Shown piece after piece: positions 1 to 7,517 of a stretch of DNA of 17,815 nucleotides (its first letter is position 1; each line of letters opens with the position of its first letter). Both the position numbers and the translations under genes were made by a program. The notes below the pieces were generated by a model, which did no database searches, was not told where the DNA came from, and worked only from the letters and a program-made list of their open reading frames with translations. The DNA is from JBOICV01 sp050740255 (GTDB taxonomy: Bacteria > Pseudomonadota > Gammaproteobacteria > Nevskiales > JBOICV01), in NCBI GenBank assembly GCA_050740255.1, contig JBOICV010000079.1:1-17815 (forward strand). The letters are read 5' to 3'.

Positions 1-2
1 TA

Positions 3-1016
3 ACCAATCTGCTCGGCCTGCTGCTGGGCTTCGAGGTGCTCGCGCGTCATTTCGAACAGTCGGAGGCGCCGGAGCTGCTGCCGCGCTGGCTGCCCGACGG
101 CTTCATGGGTGGCTTTGTACTGCTGTCCATGGTGTTCGTGCTGTCGGCTTTTCTGGACAATATCGCCGCCGCCATGATTGGCGGCACCATCGCGATGCAC
201 GTCTATAAAGGCCATGTGGATATCGGTTTTCTGGCCGCCATTGTCGCCGCCGCAAATGCCGGCGGCGCGGGCTCGGTGCTGGGCGATACCACCACCACTA
301 TGATGTGGATAGATGGCGTGGCCTGGACGGATGTGCTGCATGCCTTTGTGGCAGCAGTGCCGGCGTTGCTGTTTTTCGGTCTGGTGGCGGCCTGGCAGCA
401 GCACAAAGTTCATCCGATCCGCAAAGACGCCCCGGCCGGCGCACAACTGCGCTGGGAGCGCCTCGCCGCCGTCGCGCTGATTCTGGCCGGCACCATCCTC
501 ACCAATGTGCTGCTGGACTTTCCGGCGGTGGGTGTATGGATTGCGATTCTGCTGTGCGCGCCCTTCATGAAGACCGACTGGCAGGTGGTGCCGCAATCGC
601 TCAAGGGCAGTTTGTTCCTGGTCGCGCTGGTGCTGTGCGCCTCGCTGATGCCGGTGGAAGAATTGCCAGCCGCGTCCTGGCAGACGGCGTTCGGCTTGGG
701 TTTTCTGTCGGCGGTGTTCGACAACATACCCTTGACCAAGCTGGCGCTCGATCAGGGTGGTTATGACTGGGGCATGCTGGCCTACGCCGTCGGCTTCGGC
801 GGCTCGATGATCTGGTTCGGCTCGTCTGCGGGCGTGGCTTTAGCCAATATTTTCCCGCGTGCGAAGTCGGTGGGCGGCTGGCTGAAACGCGGCTGGCATG
901 TGCCGGTCGGCTATGTGCTGGGCTTTTTCATTCTGCTATGGGTGCTCGGCTGGCAGCCGCACGAGCGGCACAGAGATGTTGAAGCGCCGTCAGCCATGGA
1001 ACAGCCGGCGCATTAG
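3..1016 (+). CDS. Ion transporter superfamily membrane protein (NhaD/citrate-transporter-like antiporter), 5' truncated
   Basis: Integral inner-membrane transporter, probably a sodium/proton antiporter or related ion transporter (CitMHS/NhaD-like fold). The frame is open from base 3, so the gene starts upstream of the window; the first possible in-window start, GTG at 36, lies inside the protein. Hydrophobic segments alternate with short loops over the whole length. Two similar hairpin motifs, FLDNIAAAMIGG near the start and VFDNIPLTK in the second half, fit the two inverted halves typical of this superfamily, as does the small-residue and Thr stretch GSVLGDTTTTMMW. The C-terminal tail is short and hydrophilic. 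The gene converges on apaH and the two reading frames overlap by four bases, so there is no room for a terminator between them. Substrate cannot be read from the sequence: sodium/proton exchange is an inference, and citrate or other anion transport is possible. Confidence 0.8.
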   Translation, partial: TNLLGLLLGFEVLARHFEQSEAPELLPRWLPDGFMGGFVLLSMVFVLSAFLDNIAAAMIGGTIAMHVYKGHVDIGFLAAIVAAANAGGAGSVLGDTTTTMMWIDGVAWTDVLHAFVAAVPALLFFGLVAAWQQHKVHPIRKDAPAGAQLRWERLAAVALILAGTILTNVLLDFPAVGVWIAILLCAPFMKTDWQVVPQSLKGSLFLVALVLCASLMPVEELPAASWQTAFGLGFLSAVFDNIPLTKLALDQGGYDWGMLAYAVGFGGSMIWFGSSAGVALANIFPRAKSVGGWLKRGWHVPVGYVLGFFILLWVLGWQPHERHRDVEAPSAMEQPAH

Positions 1017-1849
1017 TCGCCGACGCTCTGGTGAGTGGGGCAGGGCAGGCTGAAAGTTTTCAAGTCCTCCAAGCGCAGCGCAGTCAACGCGCCGCCCCAG
1101 ACGCAGCCGCTGTCCACGCCATAAACGCCATGTTCGGGCCAGCGTACCTGGCCGAGCGCCGACCAGTGGCCAAACACAATTTTTCCACCCGCGCTGCGTC
1201 GGCCGGGTAGGGCGAACCAGGGCAGGCAATCCGCCGGCTGTGTCCCCAAGGGACCCTTGCTATCGAGCGCGAGCGCACCGTCGGCATGGCAGTAACGCAT
1301 CCGCGTGAAGCTATTGATGATGAAGCGCAGCCGCTGGCTGCCCCTGAGCCCCGGCGACCAGCGCTTGGGTTCATTGCCATACATCTGCCTCAGCAGTCGG
1401 CGGTAGCGCGGACCCCGCAATTGTTGCTGCACTTCGCGCGCGCAGCGCCTGGCCTGCGTCAGGCTCCACGGCGCCGGCAAGCCGGCGTGGACCAGGGTGA
1501 AGCCGAGCGCCGGGTCGTGATGCAGCAGCGGCCGCCGCCGCAGCCAGTCCATCAGCTCCGTACAGTCCGGCGCCGCCAGGACTTGCACCAGCGTCGGATC
1601 GGGCTTGCGGCGAATTCCGGGGTGCGCATGGAAGGCCAGCAGGTGCAGGTCGTGATTGCCGAGCGTCACGACGGCGGCTTTGCCGAGTTGCTTTACGAAA
1701 CGCAGAGTTGCCAGCGACTGTGGGCCACGGCTCACCAGGTCGCCGGTAAACCACAGGCGGTCTTTGTTCGGATTGAAGCGGATTTTCTTAAGCAGCGCGC
1801 GCAGCTCGTCGTAACAGCCTTGCACATCGCCGATGGCGTAGGTGCTCAT
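1013..1849 (-). CDS. apaH: Symmetrical bis(5'-nucleosyl)-tetraphosphatase (diadenosine tetraphosphatase) ApaH
   Basis: Cytoplasmic metallophosphoesterase that hydrolyses Ap4A to two ADP and also removes Np4 caps from RNA in enterobacteria. The 278 residues match the usual ApaH length. The phosphoesterase metal-binding motifs are in order: GDVQGC at residues 7-12, GDLVSRG at 36-42 and GNHD at 64-67. Further His-containing blocks, such as LVHAGLP and FGHWSALG, follow. The start is an ATG whose first bases overlap the ksgA stop (ATGA), implying translational coupling. ApaH is the last gene of the lptD operon here. In many gammaproteobacteria apaG lies between ksgA and apaH, and it is absent from this position. 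Identification is firm. Confidence 0.95.
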   Translation of the reverse strand: MSTYAIGDVQGCYDELRALLKKIRFNPNKDRLWFTGDLVSRGPQSLATLRFVKQLGKAAVVTLGNHDLHLLAFHAHPGIRRKPDPTLVQVLAAPDCTELMDWLRRRPLLHHDPALGFTLVHAGLPAPWSLTQARRCAREVQQQLRGPRYRRLLRQMYGNEPKRWSPGLRGSQRLRFIINSFTRMRYCHADGALALDSKGPLGTQPADCLPWFALPGRRSAGGKIVFGHWSALGQVRWPEHGVYGVDSGCVWGGALTALRLEDLKTFSLPCPTHQSVGD

Positions 1850-2604
1850 AGTTGATTCGCCAACATCGCAAACTGCGCCGGGCTGAGCTGCTCGGCGCGG
1901 ATGCGCGGATCCAGCCCCGCGGCGCTGATCTGCTCGGCGGACAGCAGGCCTTTCAGCCCATTGGCCAGGGTTTTGCGGCGCTTGCCAAAGGCCGCCGTCG
2001 TTACACGGTCATAGGCCGCCAGATCACGCACGGCGAACGGCGGCGGCTGCGGCAGAATGCGCACCACCGCCGAATCCACCTTCGGCGGCGGCAGGAAGGC
2101 CCCCGGTTTTACGCGGAACAGCAATTCGCAGCGCGCGCGCGCGGCCAGCGTCACCGTCAAGCGGCCGTAGTCGGCGCTGCCGGGCGCCGCGACCATGCGT
2201 TCCACGACTTCCTTCTGCAGCATGAAATGCATATCGCGGATATGTTCTGCCTGGCCTAGTAAGTGAAACAGCAGCGGCGTGGAGATGTTATAGGGCAGAT
2301 TGCCCACCAGCCGCAGCTTGGCGCCGGCCGCCAGCGGGGAAAAATCGAAGCGCAGCGCATCCGCGGCATGCACGATCAGTTCACCGTGCCCCGCGCAGCG
2401 CGTCTGCAGCAAGGGAATCACGTCGCGATCCAGCTCCACCACCTCCAGCCGCCCCAGGCCTTGCAGCAGCGGCAGCGTCAGCGCGCCCAGGCCGGGGCCG
2501 ATCTCAATGATGTGCTCACCCGGCTGCGGATGGATGGCGTCAACGATGCGCGCGATGACATCGGGTTGGTGCAAAAAATGCTGGCCAAAGCGCTTGCGCG
2601 GCAT
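1846..2604 (-). CDS. rsmA: 16S rRNA (adenine(1518)-N(6)/adenine(1519)-N(6))-dimethyltransferase RsmA/KsgA
   Basis: SAM-dependent enzyme that dimethylates the two adjacent adenines in the 3'-terminal hairpin of 16S rRNA late in 30S assembly; loss gives kasugamycin resistance. With the start chosen here the protein has 252 residues. It opens with the family N-terminus RKRFGQHFL, then shows the SAM motif EIGPGLGALT (residues 34-43), ELDRD (57-61) and the catalytic GNLPYNIS (101-108). The same frame stays open upstream to an ATG at 2739 that overlaps the pdxA stop. The extra 45 codons are translated from a palindromic repeat (PPFPPFKKGG-type peptide) and do not resemble the family, so the ATG at 2604 is preferred although no strong ribosome-binding site precedes it. 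The stop overlaps the apaH start. Confidence 0.93.
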   Translation of the reverse strand: MPRKRFGQHFLHQPDVIARIVDAIHPQPGEHIIEIGPGLGALTLPLLQGLGRLEVVELDRDVIPLLQTRCAGHGELIVHAADALRFDFSPLAAGAKLRLVGNLPYNISTPLLFHLLGQAEHIRDMHFMLQKEVVERMVAAPGSADYGRLTVTLAARARCELLFRVKPGAFLPPPKVDSAVVRILPQPPPFAVRDLAAYDRVTTAAFGKRRKTLANGLKGLLSAEQISAAGLDPRIRAEQLSPAQFAMLANQL

Positions 2605-2611
2605 GTGCGCA

Positions 2612-2732
2612 GGGAAATCCCCCGCCGCTACGCGGCTGCCCCCTTTACGAGGGGGGGCGAAACTTTTCGTATTACTTTGCGCCTCCTGCGTGTTCCCCCC
2701 TTTCTTAAAGGGGGGAAAGGGGGGATTTTTCC
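2612..2732. repeat. Palindromic C/G-run repeat between pdxA and ksgA
   Basis: About 120 bp with imperfect inverted ends: aaatccccc at 2615-2623 and gggggattt at 2720-2728. It holds two inner hairpins. One pairs 2638-2644 with 2650-2658. The other is a perfect 11-bp stem, TTCCCCCCTTT at 2693-2703 with AAAGGGGGGAA at 2707-2717, around a 3-base loop. Repeats of this look occur in many copies in some proteobacterial genomes, and their translation gives PPFxKGG peptides in annotated proteins; that is recalled knowledge, and only one copy is in this window. It sits inside the operon, after the pdxA stop and before the likely true ksgA start, and could form an RNA structure ahead of ksgA. Confidence 0.75.
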
Positions 2733-2735
2733 TCG

Positions 2736-3722
2736 TCATCCCGCGCGTCTCTGCGCGATGGCCAGCGCAGTTTCGAGTGCTGCGCGCAGGCTGCCGTCAT
2801 CGGCCTTGCCGCTGCCGGCCAGATCCAAAGCGGTGCCGTGGTCAACCGAAGTGCGAACGATCGGCAGCCCCAGCGTGATATTGACAGCCTGGCCGAAGCC
2901 GCGATTCTTCAGCACCGGCAAACCCTGATCGTGATACATCGCCAGCACGGCGTCCGCCCGCTCGAGCCAGGCGGGTGTGAACGCGGTATCGGCCGGCAAG
3001 GGGCCTTGCAGTTGCATGCCCAGCGCGCTCAGGCTTTCAATCACGGGTTTGATCACTGCCAGCTCCTCGTGTCCGAGGTGGCCGCCTTCACCGGCATGCG
3101 GGTTGAGTCCGCATACCAGAATCCGCGGCCGCGCTATGCCGAAGTCCTCGATCAGCGCGGCGTGCAGCACTTCGATCGTGCGATATAGGCCATCCGTCGT
3201 GATCGCACCCGGCACATCTTTCAACGGCAAGTGGGTGGTTGCCAGCGCGACGCGCAGAGCGCCCGCCGCCAGCAGCATCACGGGTGGCGGCACAGCGCAA
3301 AGCTCAGCGAGAAATTCCGTGTGGCCGGAAAAGGCGATGCCGGCGTCGTTGATGACGCCCTTGTGCGCCGGGCCGGTCACCATGGCCGCGCTGATACCGT
3401 CGCGGCACAATGCTACCGCGCGGCGCAAACAGTCGAGCACATAGGCGCTATTACGTGGATCGAGCCGACCCGGCACTGCGGATGCGGCCAGCCGCGGCCC
3501 CTCCAGCAGCACATATAGCTTGCCGGCTGGCGCAGGGGGCGCCGGCTGCTTGGCGGGCAGGGGCAGCAACTCAAGCGGCAGGCGGAGTATTGCCGCGCGC
3601 TCGCGCAGCAGCTCGGCGTCGGCCAACGCCAGCACCGCGGTGGGCAGGGGGCGCTGCGCCAGCATGATCGCCAGATCGGGACCGATGCCGGCCGGCTCTC
3701 CGGGTGTCAGGGCGATTAGCAT
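2736..3722 (-). CDS. pdxA: 4-hydroxythreonine-4-phosphate dehydrogenase PdxA
   Basis: NAD-dependent, metal-dependent oxidation and decarboxylation of 4-phosphohydroxy-L-threonine in the DXP-dependent route to pyridoxal phosphate; cytoplasmic. The start chosen is the ATG at 3722, giving 328 residues beginning MLIALTPGEPAGIGPD, the usual family opening. A TTG six codons upstream (3740) is the alternative. Metal-ligand regions are visible as GHTEFLAE, NPHAGEGGHLG and MYHDQGLPVLK, each with the expected His. The C-terminal GTALDLAGSGKAD matches the family. The gene lies between surA (61-base gap) and ksgA, the common arrangement. Its TGA overlaps an ATG at 2739 that opens the spurious ksgA extension. 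Confidence 0.96.
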   Translation of the reverse strand: MLIALTPGEPAGIGPDLAIMLAQRPLPTAVLALADAELLRERAAILRLPLELLPLPAKQPAPPAPAGKLYVLLEGPRLAASAVPGRLDPRNSAYVLDCLRRAVALCRDGISAAMVTGPAHKGVINDAGIAFSGHTEFLAELCAVPPPVMLLAAGALRVALATTHLPLKDVPGAITTDGLYRTIEVLHAALIEDFGIARPRILVCGLNPHAGEGGHLGHEELAVIKPVIESLSALGMQLQGPLPADTAFTPAWLERADAVLAMYHDQGLPVLKNRGFGQAVNITLGLPIVRTSVDHGTALDLAGSGKADDGSLRAALETALAIAQRRAG

Positions 3723-3783
3723 TACGGAATTGTGCGGCAAACGAGCGTCCGCGACACGGTGTCGCGCCAGCGTGAGTGTCGAA

Positions 3784-5130
3784 CTAGCTCTGCTTGCCGC
3801 CAGCCGCGGGTATTGGTTTGGTGGGCGGTTCCTTCCCTAGCCGGATTTCCACATAGGCCTCATCGCGCAGGCGGCGCAGCCAGATGTCGTATTCCTCGTT
3901 GACGCGGCGGCGTCGCAGCGCCGCATACGCGGCTTCGCGGCGCTCACTGTCAGCGCCGCCAGCAGCGTCGCGGCGTTCCAGCAACTGCGCGATATGCCAG
4001 CCGTAACCGGTCTGGAACGGCGCGCTGAGCTGCTTCACTTCGAGCTTCTCAAGCTGCGCGCGGAAATCCGGATCGAAGCTCGATGGCGCCTGCCAACCCA
4101 GATCGCCGCCCTGCTTGCGGCTGCCCGGATCGTCCGAGTGCTGCTCGGCGAGCTGGCTGAAATCCGCGCCCTCCGCCAGGCGCTGGTGCAGCTCGCGGAT
4201 GCGAGCAGCCGTTTGCTCGGCGTCGCGCTTGTCGTTGGGGCGCAGCAGAATATGGCGTGCGCGCACTTGCTGGGCCTGGGGGCGCGGGTTTGCGTCACGC
4301 ACCGCTTCCAGCCGCACGATATGGAACGCGTTGCCACCCTCCAGCACCGGGCTGGTTTGTCCAGGCTTGAGCCGCGGTACCGTTTCGGCGAAGGCGGTCG
4401 GCAATACATCGCTGGCGATCCAGCCCAGATCGCCGCCCTCGACCGCCTGCTGACCATCGGAAGAAGCGATGGCCAGCTCGGCGAAGTTCGCGCCTTGCTC
4501 CAGCTTGCGCAACACGCCGACAGCCTCGGCGCGGGCTTGTTCAAGCTGCTGCGCGCTGGCGCCGGTCGGCACCGCAATCAGAATATGGCGCAGCTGATAC
4601 TCGCGCTGCTGCACGGGCTGCTGCCCTTCGCTCTCCAGCATCAGCGCGACGTCCTGCTCGCTGACGGAGATGCGGCTCTCCACTTCTTTCTGCCGCAAGC
4701 GGCTCAGCAGAATCTCGTTGCGGATTTGCTCGCGATAGGCGGCGTAGTCGATGCCGTCCTGCGCCAGCGCCGAGGGCAGTTGATCGAGGCTGAGCTGGTT
4801 ACGCTCGGCAATACCGCCGAGCGCCTGATTGACATCCGCCTCGCTGGGCTCCATGCCGGCGCGCTTGGCGCGGTCGGTTTGCAGCCGCGTCAGAATCAGG
4901 CGCTCCAGCACCTGCCGGCGCAGCGCCGCCACATCGGCTACCGACGCGCCCTGGCTTTTCATCTGGCGTACGACCTCGCCCAGCGCCGCGTCCAATTCGC
5001 TTTCGAGCACCAGCTCCTCGTTTACCACCGCCACGATGCGGTCCAAGGGTTCGGCCGCCGCATGCAGGGCAGCGGATAGCGAAAGGCCAACGAGCAGGGG
5101 CAGCAGCGACGAGAGAACGCGCATCAACAT
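3784..5130 (-). CDS. surA: Periplasmic chaperone and peptidyl-prolyl cis-trans isomerase SurA
   Basis: Periplasmic chaperone that carries unfolded outer-membrane beta-barrel proteins, including LptD, to the BAM complex. An N-terminal signal peptide (hydrophobic run LLPLLVGLSLSAALHAAA, probable cleavage near AAA/EPLD) leads into the SurA N-domain (DRIVAVVNEELVLESELD). Two parvulin domains follow, starting at RHILIAVP and RHILLRPN and each carrying GGDLGW. A short basic C-terminal tail closes the protein. The ATG at 5130 (448 residues) is preferred. A TTG at 5142 gives four extra residues, and a second ATG lies at 5124; the Shine-Dalgarno match is weak for all three. It follows lptD by 38 bases in the conserved lptD-surA order. 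Confidence 0.95.
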   Translation of the reverse strand: MLMRVLSSLLPLLVGLSLSAALHAAAEPLDRIVAVVNEELVLESELDAALGEVVRQMKSQGASVADVAALRRQVLERLILTRLQTDRAKRAGMEPSEADVNQALGGIAERNQLSLDQLPSALAQDGIDYAAYREQIRNEILLSRLRQKEVESRISVSEQDVALMLESEGQQPVQQREYQLRHILIAVPTGASAQQLEQARAEAVGVLRKLEQGANFAELAIASSDGQQAVEGGDLGWIASDVLPTAFAETVPRLKPGQTSPVLEGGNAFHIVRLEAVRDANPRPQAQQVRARHILLRPNDKRDAEQTAARIRELHQRLAEGADFSQLAEQHSDDPGSRKQGGDLGWQAPSSFDPDFRAQLEKLEVKQLSAPFQTGYGWHIAQLLERRDAAGGADSERREAAYAALRRRRVNEEYDIWLRRLRDEAYVEIRLGKEPPTKPIPAAGGKQS

Positions 5131-5168
5131 GGGAGGAATCAAACCTTCAGAGGAGAATCAGACCGCAA

Positions 5169-7394
5169 TCAATAATAGGCGTTCCGCAGCGTGTCGTTTT
5201 CCAGCAGCCTAGCGAAATTATCGCCCAGTCGGCCCAGGCCCGTCAGCTCAAGCTGCACGTAAAAGCCGTTGGTGTGTTCAAGCGAGGCGTCCTGGATGTA
5301 GCGCCGCGCGGCTGCCGTGATGGCCCAGCAGCAACTGCGATACTCGGCGCCGAGCAGGGTTTCGAAATCGATATCGTCTTCCAAAGAGTAGGTGTAACGG
5401 CCAATCGCGCTCCAGGCGCTCGAAACAGGCCAGGCAAAGGAGAAATCGGCCTGCTTCAGCAGGTCGCGCCGGAAACGGTAAGCCACGCCAAGCAGACGCC
5501 CGGTGTCGTCGGCGTAACGCAGGCGCGCGCTGGCGCGGTTGGTTTCGCCTTCTTCCGGATCGTACTGCCAGGCCAGCCCGCTGCTCCAGTTGCGGGTGTA
5601 GCGATACTCGAGCGCGCCGACGATGTCGGAATGGTCTTCATTCAGCGGCCGCCCGGCAGGCAGTGTGACTCTGGGCTCGTCCAAACGGCGGATCTGGCCC
5701 AGCGAGGCGGAAAAGCGCACCAAGCCGTCGCGCGGATCGATGAAACGGGTGGTGGCGGCAGCGGTGATCTGGTTCGCGTCGCCGATTCGATCCACGCCGG
5801 TGAAACGGTTGGTTACGAACAGCTGATCGAACACGAAGTCCGGCTCACCGGCATCGAAAATCGGGATGTCCGTCTGGTCTTCGAACTCGGTATAGAGATA
5901 GAACAGTCGCGGCTCCAGCGTCTGAATCCAGCCGCTGCGCAAAGGCCGCTGATAGCGCTGGCCGAGATCCAGGCTGAACTGCGGCAGGCTGCGCTCGATG
6001 CGCTCATCCGGCACCACCACATTCACGGTTTCGTCGAGACGGTAGGCGGTGTAGCGGAAGGCCGCCTCGGCCCTCGCGAAATTCGCGCCATTGTCGAAGA
6101 TGTAACTGCCGGCCGGACGCAGATCGAAGCGGCTGCCTTCTATGCGTGCCGGATCGTCATGCGCAAACACCGTGGCTTCGCCGTCAAGCTCAAGCCGGAA
6201 GCCGCGGGTATTGGGAGTATTGAAGTTCAGCCGGAGCTGGGGGTAGCGGGCGTAGGGCCGGTCGAAGCGCACCAGCGTGCGGCTGATGGTTTGAAAATCG
6301 GACACCAGCACCGTGCTCGAGAACCAGTTGGCCGGCTGCCAGGCGACGAGGGCGTTTTGTTGCAGATGGGTTGCGGCCGAGGTGCTCAGCGTGGTCTTGA
6401 GATCGGCGAAGTAGTCGTTGTCGCTGACGCGGCGATAATCCATGTATAACGCGGAATCGCGCGTGATATACCCTCGATGTTTGTACAGGAACAGGTAGCG
6501 GTTCTCGTCCGTTTCCTGATCGTTGCTCAGATACTCCCCGCCAATCTCGCCCTCGGCGAAGCGCCACAGATAGCGGAACTCGCTGGCGAGTTGCAGGCCG
6601 CGGTCGCTCATGAATCGCGGCGTGATGGTGGCGTCGTAATTCGGCGCGATATTGATGTAGTAGGGCTGCGCGAGATCGAAGCCGGTGCGGCTGGAGGTGC
6701 CAAGCAGCGGCGGCAGCAGACCGGATTTGCGCCGGTCATCGATCGGGAACCAGATATAAGGCAGATAGAACACCGGCACATCCTTGATCCGCAACTGCGC
6801 TCCCCAGGCCTCGCCCCAGCCGGTATTCTTGTCGAGCTCGATCTCGCGTGCCCTGAACTTCCAGAACGGCTTGCCGCGTTCCTCATCGCAGGTGGTGTAG
6901 TCGGCGCTTTCCAGGTTGACCACGCCGCTTTCCGTGCTCTTCAAAATCGCGGCGCTGCCGCGCGTGCCGGTGCCGCGCAGATGGAAGCGGCTATCACGGA
7001 ACTCACCGCGCTCGGAACTCAGATCAACCTCGGCGCTCTCCGATTCGATGTACAGATCCGGACCGCCGAAGCGCACCCCGCCCGAAACTTTCGCTTCACC
7101 GGTTTGCCGGTTGTAAGAGAGGTTCTCCGCCTCGATCGCCTTGCCTTCTTGCTCCAGGCGCACCTTGCCGTGCAGCTCGGTGCTGCCGTCCTCGCCAAGT
7201 TCGGCGCTGTCGGCGGTGATCTTCGCCGGCGCGTCGGGATCCTGCGGCATTTCCAGTTGCCGGCCTGGCGGCAGCGGGCACACGCCGACGCGGTTGGGCA
7301 GGAGCTCTTTCTGCGGAGCCTCGGCCGCCGCCGCGGCGCCGATCAGCGACAAGAAGCAGAAGGCGGCAACGCGGATCGGCAGGGGCAGTAGCAC
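5169..7394 (-). CDS. lptD: LPS-assembly outer-membrane protein LptD
   Basis: Outer-membrane beta-barrel that, with the lipoprotein LptE, inserts lipopolysaccharide into the outer leaflet. The 741 residues include a signal peptide (cleavage near AAAAAE, residue 24), an LptA-like beta-jellyroll domain (about residues 55-160) and a long barrel rich in alternating aromatic strands. The four cysteines used for the two interdomain disulfides in E. coli have counterparts: C39 (GVCPLPP), C169 (YTTCDEE) and the adjacent pair C688-C689 (YRSCCWAI), so disulfide-controlled maturation is expected. C13 lies in the signal peptide. The start is GTG at 7394, with a GAGG about 10 bases upstream and no in-frame ATG near the signal peptide. 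It heads the operon; a candidate promoter lies at 7461-7489. Confidence 0.96.
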   Translation of the reverse strand: MLLPLPIRVAAFCFLSLIGAAAAAEAPQKELLPNRVGVCPLPPGRQLEMPQDPDAPAKITADSAELGEDGSTELHGKVRLEQEGKAIEAENLSYNRQTGEAKVSGGVRFGGPDLYIESESAEVDLSSERGEFRDSRFHLRGTGTRGSAAILKSTESGVVNLESADYTTCDEERGKPFWKFRAREIELDKNTGWGEAWGAQLRIKDVPVFYLPYIWFPIDDRRKSGLLPPLLGTSSRTGFDLAQPYYINIAPNYDATITPRFMSDRGLQLASEFRYLWRFAEGEIGGEYLSNDQETDENRYLFLYKHRGYITRDSALYMDYRRVSDNDYFADLKTTLSTSAATHLQQNALVAWQPANWFSSTVLVSDFQTISRTLVRFDRPYARYPQLRLNFNTPNTRGFRLELDGEATVFAHDDPARIEGSRFDLRPAGSYIFDNGANFARAEAAFRYTAYRLDETVNVVVPDERIERSLPQFSLDLGQRYQRPLRSGWIQTLEPRLFYLYTEFEDQTDIPIFDAGEPDFVFDQLFVTNRFTGVDRIGDANQITAAATTRFIDPRDGLVRFSASLGQIRRLDEPRVTLPAGRPLNEDHSDIVGALEYRYTRNWSSGLAWQYDPEEGETNRASARLRYADDTGRLLGVAYRFRRDLLKQADFSFAWPVSSAWSAIGRYTYSLEDDIDFETLLGAEYRSCCWAITAAARRYIQDASLEHTNGFYVQLELTGLGRLGDNFARLLENDTLRNAYY

Positions 7395-7460
7395 GCAGAG
7401 CGCCTCGTCTTAAGTTCTGATGGTTAGGTGATCGCGCACGCCCGTTGTGACGCGCGGCTC

Positions 7461-7489
7461 ATTATGCGAGGATGCCCGCGCCCGAGCAA
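7461..7489 (-). promoter_or_regulatory. Candidate sigma-70 promoter for the lptD operon
   Basis: On the minus strand a TTGCTC box (7484-7489) is followed after 17 bases by CATAAT (7461-7466), close to the -35/-10 consensus and at ideal spacing. Transcription would begin near 7454, leaving about 60 bases of leader before the lptD GTG. It lies in the 123-bp gap between divergent lptD and amgK. This is pattern matching only. No equally good plus-strand promoter for amgK is evident in the gap. Confidence 0.5.
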
Positions 7490-7517
7490 TGCCATGGCGC
7501 ATTTGTTGGTCGCTCGT

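Noticed and set aside
2612..2732. CRISPR-like or tandem repeat interpretation of the C/G-run sequence
   Set aside because: There are only palindromic arms, not regularly spaced direct repeats with unique spacers.
3994..5079. Plus-strand open frame of 361 codons opposite surA
   Set aside because: It is a shadow frame of GC-rich surA; the translation is low-complexity (Leu, Ala, Gln, Arg) with no recognisable domain, whereas the minus strand gives a clear SurA.
5274..6449. Plus-strand open frame of 391 codons opposite lptD
   Set aside because: Antisense to a well-supported LptD barrel. No family features, and the codon periodicity belongs to the minus strand.
7428..7517. GTG at 7428 as the amgK start
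   Set aside because: The added 30 residues resemble no AmgK N-terminus and would overlap the candidate lptD promoter; the ATG at 7518 fits the family length better.
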